A stretch of DNA of 17,316 nucleotides, from NCBI GenBank assembly GCA_003240775.1, contig QFNI01000091.1, positions 1 to 17,316 of the forward strand, read 5' to 3'. This document shows, one piece after another, positions 12,405-17,307 of the stretch; the stretch's first letter is position 1, and every line of letters starts with the position of its first letter. The notes beneath the pieces were generated by a model. That model was given only the letters and a program-made list of their open reading frames with translations. It was not told where the DNA came from and did not search any database. This stretch comes from Mesorhizobium amorphae (GTDB lineage: Bacteria > Pseudomonadota > Alphaproteobacteria > Rhizobiales > Rhizobiaceae). Position numbers and translations under genes: made by a program.

Positions 12405-13283
12405 TTACTCGCAGCTCACCTTGACGCTGCCGTTCTTGAACGCGCTGTTGAGCAGGATCCACTTGTCCAGGACCGAGTTCACGGGCATGGACGCTTCGGG
12501 GATCTTCAGCATCGACGTGGTCGCATAAACCCGCTTCGACGGGGGGAACTGGTTGAAAACTCCGGGATCCGCGGCGTCGCCGCTCCAGCTTCGCGTCGCG
12601 TAAGGGTCGAAGCTGACGGTTTCCGGGTTCGCGACATGATTGAGGTTCCGGACGACGACGGGGCCCTCGAAGATCATCGCGGGGCCGCCCTTGAAACCGT
12701 TCTGGGTGTAGAGGGTGACGGTCGTCCCCGCGCCGATGGCGAAGCCGTCGATCGTCCCGGCGACCGATCTCGGGAAGGAGGCGGAGATGTTCGGGTAATC
12801 GCCCTCGCCGACGAGCTCGGAGCCGCCGAGCGCCCCGGTCGAGCTGTTGGTGAAGGTGTGGGACGTGTCGGTGATCCGGATGCTGTTCAGGTCGAACCTG
12901 ATACTCGAGTTCTTCGGGTCGGAGAAGCTGATCTTCTCCGTCTTGTTGGACGGCGTCAGCCCGGTCATCCACAGGAAGCATCCGTTGTCCAGCCTCTTCG
13001 GGCAGGTCGACACGGACACGCCGCGCATGTCGTCGGTGTTCATGAGGAACGAGTTGGCGAAGTTCATCCATTCCTGGGGAGTCCTGGACGGGACCAGGTA
13101 AGGCGAGCTGAAGCTGTTCCTGACCATGCGGCAGATGCCGTGCCTCTCGACTCGCGCGGTCTCGCCCGGCTCCACGCGAACGATCTCCGAACGGAAGATT
13201 TCCGGCGGCGGGGCGAGGGCGGCGTGGACGGGGACGGGATTGGCCATGATGGCGCCGGCCAGGAGCGCGATGATCTTTTTCAT
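12405..13283 (-). CDS. secreted protein of unknown function, 292 aa
   Basis: The N-terminus MKKIIALLAGAIMANPVPVHA is a signal peptide with a likely AxA-type cleavage near residue 21, so the product leaves the cytoplasm of the cell that makes it. The mature part has Cys in ICRMV, STCPKR and GCFLW and one just before the C-terminal Glu, which may form disulfides, and is rich in Ser, Thr and Asn. GTTVTLYTQNGFKGGPAMIF (about 190-209) resembles one Greek-key motif of beta/gamma crystallins, but a second motif is not clear. The gene lies antisense within the tRNA array, splitting it after the Pro tRNAs. No strong ribosome-binding site is seen (TGAAAG upstream). Together with the pilin-like protein it is one of two exported products here; a host-surface or lysis role is possible but unproven. 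Confidence 0.8.
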   Translation of the reverse strand: MKKIIALLAGAIMANPVPVHAALAPPPEIFRSEIVRVEPGETARVERHGICRMVRNSFSSPYLVPSRTPQEWMNFANSFLMNTDDMRGVSVSTCPKRLDNGCFLWMTGLTPSNKTEKISFSDPKNSSIRFDLNSIRITDTSHTFTNSSTGALGGSELVGEGDYPNISASFPRSVAGTIDGFAIGAGTTVTLYTQNGFKGGPAMIFEGPVVVRNLNHVANPETVSFDPYATRSWSGDAADPGVFNQFPPSKRVYATTSMLKIPEASMPVNSVLDKWILLNSAFKNGSVKVSCE

Positions 13284-13375
13284 GTCGGTGAACTTTCAGG
13301 CGATGGTTCGCCGTCATATGGCGTGAGGCGGTCGAAAAAGGCAAGAACAATCCGGGATTGAGGATTATCGTTTAC

Positions 13376-13451
13376 GGGCTCTTAGCTCAGTCGGTAGAGC
13401 GCCTGTTTTGCAAGCAGGATGTCGTCGGTTCGATTCCGACAGGGTCCACCA
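13376..13451 (+). tRNA. tRNA-Ala(TGC)
   Basis: Acceptor GGGCTCT/AGGGTCC (two wobbles), D-arm GCTC/GAGC, anticodon stem CCTGT/GCAGG with loop TTTGCAA, T-loop TTCGATT, encoded CCA. Confidence 0.95.
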
Positions 13452-13552
13452 ACAAGGTCGGCACGCGTTCCTGGCGGGGAGAATCGTCTCCGTGCGCGCG
13501 GAGCGCAAGCGGGCACGGACGGAGGTCGGTTCGGTTCCGACAGGGCCCACCA
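13452..13552 (+). repeat. tRNA-tail duplication unit 2 (after tRNA-Ala)
   Basis: The unit ends at 13525-13552 in a copy of the tRNA-Ala T-arm, acceptor 3' strand and CCA, differing at two bases. Upstream TCCGTGC (13489-13495) pairs with GCACGGA (13513-13519), enclosing the core with GCGGA, a GC/GC pair and a GCAA loop at 13505-13508. Confidence 0.7.
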
Positions 13553-13593
13553 GATGCAGGGCCGCCTCACGGCGGATCTGCCGGGCGCCGCGC

Positions 13594-13671
13594 GCGGCTC
13601 GTCGCGGGATATAAATCGCCCCTCGGGGCGGGTCAGGATCCGGGTCCGCCCCGGACAGGCCGACGAGCCGC
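13594..13671 (+). ncRNA. candidate structured RNA in the tRNA spacer
   Basis: An 11-bp perfect stem GCGGCTCGTCG (13594-13604) with its complement (13661-13671) closes a domain containing GCCC-CTCG-GGGC and TCCGGG/CCCGGA hairpins. It lies between the tRNA-Ala unit and tRNA-Arg. No known RNA family recognised; the region 13553-13743 shows no coding gene. Confidence 0.25.
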
Positions 13672-13743
13672 CAACTCTCGGTGCCCGCGTCTCGCGAGCG
13701 GGCCAAGTCGCCGGACGATCGCCGGCAGAGCCAACCACGTTAC

Positions 13744-13820
13744 GGTCTCCTAGCTCAGCTGGAGAGAGCGCCCGGCTACGAACCGGGAGGTCGGGGGTTC
13801 GACTCCCTCGGAGACCGCCA
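13744..13820 (+). tRNA. tRNA-Arg(ACG)
   Basis: Acceptor GGTCTCC/GGAGACC, anticodon stem CCCGG/CCGGG with loop CTACGAA, T-loop TTCGACT, discriminator G, encoded CCA. The A34 needs conversion to inosine by a TadA-type deaminase to read CGC, the expected common Arg codon. Confidence 0.95.
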
Positions 13821-13921
13821 TATCGAAGATCTTGCTCCGAGGGAGTCGAACCCTCGAGCTGCTCCCAGCGGAGTGGAACGAACACGGGAGCAGGTTGGGG
13901 ACGTTCTCTCGGAGACCGCCA
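13821..13921 (+). repeat. tRNA-tail duplication unit 3 (after tRNA-Arg)
   Basis: The 5' arm at about 13836-13855 is an inverted copy of the tRNA-Arg T-arm and acceptor (CTCCGAGGGAGTCGAAC). An 8-bp stem CTGCTCCC (13859-13866) with GGGAGCAG (13886-13893) encloses the GCGGAG core. The 3' end is a degraded direct T-arm with an intact GGAGACCGCCA tail. The pattern makes one long imperfect hairpin. Confidence 0.65.
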
Positions 13922-14000
13922 TCACGCCAGAACGCGAGGACCATCATCTGCGGGTCGAGCCGAAGCTCCCCATTTTTTCCAGGCGGCCCGGGCCGCTTAT

Positions 14001-14076
14001 ATGGGTGTAGCTCAGTCGGTAGAGCGCCGGTCTCCAAAACCGGATGTCGGGGGTTCGAGCCCCTCCGCCCATGCCA
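14001..14076 (+). tRNA. tRNA-Trp(CCA)
   Basis: Acceptor ATGGGTG/CGCCCAT, anticodon stem CCGGT/ACCGG with loop CTCCAAA, T-loop TTCGAGC, discriminator G, encoded CCA. Confidence 0.95.
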
Positions 14077-14132
14077 ATCGCAGACATACGCGCGGCCGCG
14101 GGGAACCGTCCCGGCCCGGCGTCACGAATTTT

Positions 14133-14206
14133 TGCCCCTTCGTCTATCGGTAGGACGCCCGACTCTGAATCAGGAAAGTGAGGTTCGAATCCTCGAGGGG
14201 CATCCA
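14133..14206 (+). tRNA. tRNA-Gln(CTG)
   Basis: Acceptor TGCCCCT/AGGGGCA, D-stem GTC/GAC, anticodon stem CCCGA/TCAGG (one C-A mismatch) with loop CTCTGAA, T-loop TTCGAAT, encoded CCA. Confidence 0.93.
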
Positions 14207-14296
14207 GTATGGATGACACGCGCCGCGATGTCGAACTGCCCGCGCGCGGAGCGTAAGCGAGCACGGGGGCTGGTTCGAATCCTCGAGGGGCATCCA
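14207..14296 (+). repeat. tRNA-tail duplication unit 4 (after tRNA-Gln, first tandem copy)
   Basis: Exactly 90 bases between two CCA ends. It opens with TGGATG (14210-14215), complementary to the CATCCA that closes it (14291-14296). TCGAAC (14231-14236) is complementary to GTTCGA of the T-loop (14273-14278). Between them lies the core GCGGA-GC-GTAA-GC-GA (14246-14260). The 3' 25 bases copy tRNA-Gln exactly. Confidence 0.8.
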
Positions 14297-14386
14297 GCAT
14301 GGATGACGCGCGCCGCGATGTCGAACAGCCCGCGCGCGGAGCGTAAGCGAGCACGGGGGCTGGTTCGAATTATCGAGGGGCATCCA
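14297..14386 (+). repeat. tRNA-tail duplication unit 5 (second tandem copy)
   Basis: A direct tandem repeat of the preceding 90-bp unit with five base differences, including two in the T-stem (TAT in place of CCT), so this copy of the tRNA-Gln tail can no longer form a good T-arm. The hairpin core is unchanged. Confidence 0.85.
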
Positions 14387-14394
14387 GCAGGCAC

Positions 14395-14482
14395 GGAGCG
14401 GTGGCGGAGCGGTCTAACGCGGCGGTCTTGAAAACCGACGGGCCTCCGGGTCCCGGGGGTTCGAATCCCTCCCGCTCCGCCA
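14395..14482 (+). tRNA. tRNA-Ser(TGA)
   Basis: Class II tRNA, 88 bases: acceptor GGAGCGG/CCGCTCC, anticodon loop CTTGAAA, long variable arm, T-loop TTCGAAT, discriminator G, encoded CCA. Confidence 0.95.
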
Positions 14483-14536
14483 TCCTCTTGCCGCCGCCAG
14501 CGAATCGTGGCATCATGAAAAGCGACCGCACCTTGT

Positions 14537-14626
14537 GGAGAGGTGGCAGAGCGGTCGATCGCGCCGTCTTGGAAAGGCGGAGACCCTTCACGGGGTCCGC
14601 GGGTTCGAATCCCGCCCTCTCCGCCA
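14537..14626 (+). tRNA. tRNA-Ser(GGA)
   Basis: Class II tRNA, 90 bases: acceptor GGAGAGG/CCTCTCC, anticodon stem CCGTC/GGCGG with loop TTGGAAA, variable arm GACCC-TTCAC-GGGGTC, discriminator G, encoded CCA. Confidence 0.95.
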
Positions 14627-14633
14627 GAACGAC

Positions 14634-14708
14634 GCGCGCGTAGCTCAGCGGTGGAGCGCCCCCTTGACATGGGGGAGGCCGGAGGTTCGATCCCTCCCGT
14701 GCGCACCA
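14634..14708 (+). tRNA. tRNA-Val(GAC)
   Basis: Acceptor GCGCGCG/CGTGCGC, anticodon stem CCCCC/GGGGG with loop TTGACAT, T-loop TTCGATC, encoded CCA. Confidence 0.95.
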
Positions 14709-14802
14709 TTGCGAGGCTTCCGGACGGGACGACAGCATCGAACTGGTCGCGCGCGGAATGAAATGAGCACGGGGCCAGGTTCGATCCCTCCCGTGCGCAC
14801 CA
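14709..14802 (+). repeat. tRNA-tail duplication unit 6 (after tRNA-Val)
   Basis: Ends in an exact copy of the tRNA-Val T-loop to CCA segment (14778-14802). TCGAAC (14738-14743) is complementary to GTTCGA (14779-14784). The core reads GCGGA-AT-GAA-AT-GA: the two inner base pairs are A-T instead of the G-C of unit 4, a compensatory change. Confidence 0.75.
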
Positions 14803-14819
14803 GTAATCGACCACGTCAC

Positions 14820-14908
14820 GGAGCGGTGGCGGAGTGGTCGAACGCGCCGGTTTCGAAAACCGGAGGCCCTCACGGGGCCCGCGGGTTCGAATCCCGCCCG
14901 CTCCGCCA
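14820..14908 (+). tRNA. tRNA-Ser(CGA)
   Basis: Class II tRNA, 89 bases: acceptor GGAGCGG/CCGCTCC, anticodon stem CCGGT/ACCGG with loop TTCGAAA, long variable arm GGCCC-TCAC-GGGGCC, discriminator G, encoded CCA. Confidence 0.95.
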
Positions 14909-14955
14909 GATGTCGGGAACGCGGACGTTCCCTCCTTGTCAGACGATCAGCAAAC

Positions 14956-15029
14956 GGCGGGTTGACGGATCGGTTACGTGACGGATTGCAACCCCGTTCA
15001 GGCGAGTTCGACTCTCGCACCCGCCTCCA
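14956..15029 (+). tRNA. tRNA-Cys(GCA)
   Basis: Acceptor GGCGGGT/ACCCGCC, anticodon stem ACGGA/CCCGT (one A-C mismatch) with loop TTGCAAC, T-arm GCGAG-TTCGACT-CTCGC, discriminator T, encoded CCA. The U73 discriminator is the usual tRNA-Cys identity base. Confidence 0.92.
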
Positions 15030-15084
15030 TCCCTTCCCGGGGAGGACGCCCCGGGGCCGCGTGAACGACGCGGCCGCTCAGCAC

Positions 15085-15160
15085 GGTCGGGTAGCTCAGA
15101 CGGTAGAGCACCGGATTGAAAATCCGGGTGTCGGCGGTTCGATCCCGCCCCCGACCACCA
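15085..15160 (+). tRNA. tRNA-Phe(GAA)
   Basis: Acceptor GGTCGGG/CCCGACC, anticodon stem CCGGA/TCCGG with loop TTGAAAA, T-loop TTCGATC, discriminator A, encoded CCA. Confidence 0.95.
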
Positions 15161-15230
15161 ACGCCGCCGCCAGCGGCCACCTCCCGATCCGCCCCGCGGA
15201 TCCTTCACCGGCAGCCAGAAGGAGATCACG

Positions 15231-15305
15231 ATGCGCGCCGTTTCGACCGCCGCTCACCGCGGCAAACCTGTTCGCCCCCTCTCCGGGGAACGAACGGACC
15301 CTTAG
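15231..15305 (+). CDS. small ORF between tRNAs, 24 aa
   Basis: AAGGAG lies 7 bases before the ATG at 15231. The frame reads MRAVSTAAHRGKPVRPLSGE and ends at the TAG formed by the first bases of tRNA-Lys (15303-15305). The good ribosome-binding site argues for translation; the short basic product has no known relative that I recognise. Confidence 0.35.
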   Translation: MRAVSTAAHRGKPVRPLSGERTDP

Positions 15306-15371
15306 CTCAGCGGTCAGAGCAGCCGACTTTTAATCGGAAGGTCCCGGGTTCGAATCCCGGAGGGTTCACCA
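15296..15371 (+). tRNA. tRNA-Lys(TTT)
   Basis: Acceptor GGACCCT/AGGGTTC (one wobble), anticodon loop CTTTTAA on a CCGA/TCGG stem, T-loop TTCGAAT, encoded CCA. Confidence 0.94.
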
Positions 15372-15426
15372 CGCTCACGCTTCGCCGATGGCCCGGAAGA
15401 GGGGCCATCCGCAAATCGCGAGTCAC

Positions 15427-15502
15427 GATCCCGTAGCTCAGCAGGTAGAGCACGCCCCTGATAAGGGCGAGGTCGGCAGTTCAACCCTGTCCGGGATCAC
15501 CA
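15427..15502 (+). tRNA. tRNA-Ile(GAT)
   Basis: Acceptor GATCCCG/CGGGATC, anticodon stem CGCCC/GGGCG with loop CTGATAA, T-loop TTCAACC, encoded CCA. Confidence 0.95.
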
Positions 15503-15522
15503 TTTCGTCCCAGGAGGAGATC

Positions 15523-15810
15523 ATGAAGAGAGGCAAATCCCGCCCCCTCGCCATCCCCCGCAACCCGTTCGCCATCCCCGCGGCGTTCCGGAAGGGCGGC
15601 TATCACGGGAAGACGAAGAAGACCGTCAGGCGAGACGACAAGCTCGCCCTGAAGAAGATCGCCGCGTCTCTCCTGAGCGTCCGTCACGGCCGCTCCGGAG
15701 AGCCGCGGCTCGGTTACGCCCCTCCGGAGGGCGTCGAAGGCGAGACGTCCTCGCCGAGAGCGGGGACCATCGCCCCGGGACCATTGACGCGGAGTAGGGC
15801 AGTCCGGTAG
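15523..15810 (+). CDS. small basic protein, 95 aa, ending inside the initiator tRNA gene
   Basis: AGGAGGAG lies just before the ATG at 15523, a strong ribosome-binding site. The first 50 residues are basic and ordered (RNPFAIPAAFRKGGYHGKTK, then VRRDDKLALKK), and resemble small nucleic-acid-binding or ribosome-associated phage proteins only in composition. The second half is Gly/Pro/Arg-rich and low in complexity. The frame has no stop until TAG at 15808-15810, 23 bases into the initiator tRNA gene, so the C-terminal tail may be an extension acquired by loss of an earlier stop. Function unknown. Confidence 0.6.
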   Translation: MKRGKSRPLAIPRNPFAIPAAFRKGGYHGKTKKTVRRDDKLALKKIAASLLSVRHGRSGEPRLGYAPPEGVEGETSSPRAGTIAPGPLTRSRAVR

Positions 15811-15864
15811 CCCGCCAGGCTCATAACTTGGAGGTCGGGGGTTCAAATCCCCCCTCCGCAACCA
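15788..15864 (+). tRNA. initiator tRNA-fMet(CAT)
   Basis: Acceptor CGCGGAG/CTCCGCA has the C1-A72 mismatch typical of bacterial initiator tRNA, the D-stem GGGC/GCCC has a purine-11/pyrimidine-24 pair as in initiators, the loop is CTCATAA, and the T-loop is TTCAAAT. The three G-C pairs normally next to the anticodon loop are reduced: the stem is CCAGG/CTTGG. CCA is encoded. Confidence 0.9.
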
Positions 15865-15909
15865 ATCACGTTCCGCGCAACGCGGCAAACACAAGAAACG
15901 GAAGACGAA

Positions 15910-16161
15910 ATGTCACTGAAAATCAAGGAAACGACGGTCGACTCGAAAACGGGAGTGCGCCTCTCCGGCCTGTTCGACGGCGAGCTTTTCACCCTGGCGT
16001 TGAAGGGGGCCGAGTGGCTCTTCCGCACCGCCTCCGGGCGGACCGTCTCGCATCCGGCGCATGACGGCTTCTCCTCGAGCGAGGCGAGCGGCGCCCTCTG
16101 GGCCTCCGTGGCCAGGGTTCGGGAGGCGCAGAAGGCCGAACGCGCGGCGCTCGCCGCGTGA
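15910..16161 (+). CDS. hypothetical protein, 83 aa
   Basis: GGAAGACGAA precedes the ATG at 15910. The protein starts MSLKIKETTVDSKTGVRLSG, with beta strands in FDGELFTLALKGAEWLFRTA, and ends in an Ala/Arg helix (VARVREAQKAERAALAA). It has no signal peptide or known motif that I recognise. It sits between the initiator tRNA and tRNA-Gly(TCC) and uses the same strand, so it is probably transcribed with the array. Confidence 0.65.
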   Translation: MSLKIKETTVDSKTGVRLSGLFDGELFTLALKGAEWLFRTASGRTVSHPAHDGFSSSEASGALWASVARVREAQKAERAALAA

Positions 16162-16194
16162 CGAGCGGGGCTTCGGGCCCCGTCGACAGAATTC

Positions 16195-16268
16195 GCGGGC
16201 GTAGCTCAATGGTAGAGCCGCAGCCTTCCAAGCTGATGACGAGGGTTCGATTCCCTTCGCCCGCTCCA
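16195..16268 (+). tRNA. tRNA-Gly(TCC)
   Basis: Acceptor GCGGGCG/CGCCCGC, D-arm GCTC/GAGC, anticodon loop CTTCCAA, T-loop TTCGATT, discriminator T, encoded CCA. Confidence 0.95.
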
Positions 16269-16324
16269 GCACCTGACGAGAGCCGGTTGACTCCCGGCCT
16301 CGCGCGGATCATCCTGCCATGAAA

Positions 16325-16454
16325 AGGACGGCCTCTGCGAGGGCCGGCGCGGAGAAGCCCCACGAACGGGGCGGAGACCGCGGTCGGTTGCGCACGGCGA
16401 GCCCTTCCCCGCGCAAGGGGGAGGGGGACATAAGGCCCTCACAAGGGCCGTCCT
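16325..16454 (+). ncRNA. candidate folded spacer RNA between two tRNA-Gly genes
   Basis: AGGACGGCC (16325-16333) pairs with GGCCGTCCT (16446-16454), closing a domain of about 130 bases. Inside are GCCCC/GGGGC, CCCC-GCGCAA-GGGG and GGCCC/GGGCC hairpins. There is no coding gene. It may be only a processing scaffold. Confidence 0.25.
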
Positions 16455-16458
16455 GAAC

Positions 16459-16533
16459 GCGGGCGTAGCTCAGCGGTAGAGCGTCGGCTTCCCAAGCCGG
16501 ATGTCGTCGGTTCGAACCCGATCGCCCGCTCCA
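16459..16533 (+). tRNA. tRNA-Gly(CCC)
   Basis: Acceptor GCGGGCG/CGCCCGC, anticodon stem TCGGC/GCCGG with loop TTCCCAA, T-loop TTCGAAC, discriminator T, encoded CCA. Confidence 0.95.
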
Positions 16534-16540
16534 TGACCTC

Positions 16541-16569
16541 TTGACCCGGATTTCGGGTTGGAGTAGTAT
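16541..16569 (+). promoter_or_regulatory. promoter inside the tRNA array
   Basis: TTGACC (16541-16546), 17 bp, TAGTAT (16564-16569), in the spacer after tRNA-Gly(CCC). It would drive tRNA-Gly(GCC) and whatever follows. The spacer to 16760 also holds hairpins TGCCGGG/CCCGGCA and CCCC-GCAA-GGGG (16702-16713), but no coding gene. Confidence 0.5.
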
Positions 16570-16760
16570 CCGTCCTTACGACGCGGGAATTCCCTCTGCC
16601 GGGGCTCCCTTTTCCCGGCACGGAACCGATAAGCCGTCGCGGTCATGATCCCGGACCGCGGCTTCGTCCTCACAGGGTCCGGGACCGTCATCCCGCCGCC
16701 GCCCCGCAAGGGGGACGGGAAGATCGCGCGGAAGGCTTGAGGGAGCCGGCCGCGCGCAAT

Positions 16761-16831
16761 GCGGGCGTAGCTCAGGGGTAGAGCGCAACCTTGCCAAGGT
16801 TGATGTCGTGGGTTCGAATCCCATCCGCGGC
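16761..16831 (+). tRNA. tRNA-Gly(GCC) with damaged acceptor 3' strand, probable pseudogene
   Basis: The D-arm, anticodon stem CAACC/GGTTG with loop TTGCCAA and T-arm GTGGG-TTCGAAT-CCCAT are normal. The 5' acceptor strand is GCGGGCG, but the bases after the T-arm are CCGCGGC, which mispair at three positions, and no CCA follows. The missing end overlaps a strong hairpin at 16831-16856. Confidence 0.7.
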
Positions 16832-16856
16832 CGCCGCAGGCCCGAGGGGCCGGCGG
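16831..16856 (+). terminator. strong hairpin replacing the end of tRNA-Gly(GCC)
   Basis: CCGCC (16831-16835) pairs with GGCGG (16852-16856) and GGCCC (16839-16843) with GGGCC (16847-16851). It has no T tract. Confidence 0.4.
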
Positions 16857-16915
16857 GATCATGACCCGACGTGGAGGGGTTGGTGATCCTCGGGTGCGAC
16901 CAGAAGGAGACGCGG

Positions 16916-17020
16916 ATGCGCATCATCAGGGATCGTGCCGCTTACGCCTCTGGCGTGCGCGAAGCCCTGACGCTGGCGCCTTTGCGCCGGCTTCTGGCGC
17001 AAGTTTTCAGGCGGCCGTGA
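16916..17020 (+). CDS. small ORF, 34 aa
   Basis: AAGGAG lies upstream of the ATG at 16916. The product begins MRIIRDRAAYASGVREALTL and ends in a basic helix (LRRLLAQVFRRP). It has no recognisable family. The good ribosome-binding site supports translation. Confidence 0.4.
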   Translation: MRIIRDRAAYASGVREALTLAPLRRLLAQVFRRP

Positions 17021-17106
17021 GACTGGCATGAAGACCGATATGCGCGTCTACATGGCGAAACGAAGATCCGAAAGAAGGCAACGGCTTCTTGACCTCAACG
17101 GAAATC

Positions 17107-17241
17107 ATGGTTCACGGTTCGCCGAGGAGATACATGGAAGAAGGTTGCAGGTGCGACCTGTGCAAACAAGCAAAAAGCTTGTATCGTAATGGGATTCTGC
17201 CGTATGGCGTTGCTCTCATTCCCACCGAGCCAGCATGGTGA
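17107..17241 (+). CDS. small Cys-rich protein with HGS...GCRCDLC motif, 44 aa
   Basis: The frame from ATG 17107 reads MVHGSPRRYMEEGCRCDLCK, then QAKSLYR. The pattern HG[ST]-x3-Y-x2-GCRC-x2-C-x2-A recurs in small phage proteins of unknown function that look like zinc knuckles. GGAA lies a few bases before the ATG. The stop TGA at 17239-17241 falls 22 bases inside the tRNA-Asn gene. An overlapping frame from 17028 (53 codons, containing MAKRRSERRQRLLDLNG) is also open but has no clear motif. Local GC content is lower than in the rest of the array. Confidence 0.5.
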   Translation: MVHGSPRRYMEEGCRCDLCKQAKSLYRNGILPYGVALIPTEPAW

Positions 17242-17307
17242 CGGTCCCCGGCTGTTAACCGGAGAGTCCCGAAAGGGAGCAAGGTTCGATTCCTTGGGTG
17301 GGAGCCA
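17220..17307 (+). tRNA. tRNA-Asn(GTT) with a long class II variable arm
   Basis: Acceptor TCCCACC/GGTGGGA, D-stem GCC/GGT (3 pairs), anticodon stem CCGG/CCGG with loop CTGTTAA, variable region of 16 bases folding as TCCC-GAAA-GGGA, T-arm CAAGG-TTCGATT-CCTTG, discriminator G, encoded CCA. Length 88 bases is that of a class II tRNA. Confidence 0.85.

Noticed and set aside
13672..13743. Extra degenerate tRNA ending in GCCAACCA before tRNA-Arg
   Set aside because: There is no T-loop TTCGA or anticodon arm, so the CCA is probably chance.
14201..14386. CRISPR array
   Set aside because: Only two 90-bp units occur, the repeat includes a tRNA tail, and there are no unique spacers of constant length.
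12240..14802. Integron attC sites as an explanation of the hairpin units
   Set aside because: The inverted arms are TCGAAC/GTTCGA, which do not fit the RYYYAAC/GTTRRRY core sites, and no integrase is present.
11849..15894. Many minus-strand frames across the tRNA array with phrases such as ESNPRHP or FEPATF
   Set aside because: These are the well-known spurious translations of tRNA genes read antisense; they track the T-arm and anticodon-arm sequences.
17220..17307. Ochre suppressor tRNA with anticodon TTA
   Set aside because: Shifting the anticodon to TTA would break the 7-base loop; the CCGG/CCGG stem fixes the loop as CTGTTAA with anticodon GTT.
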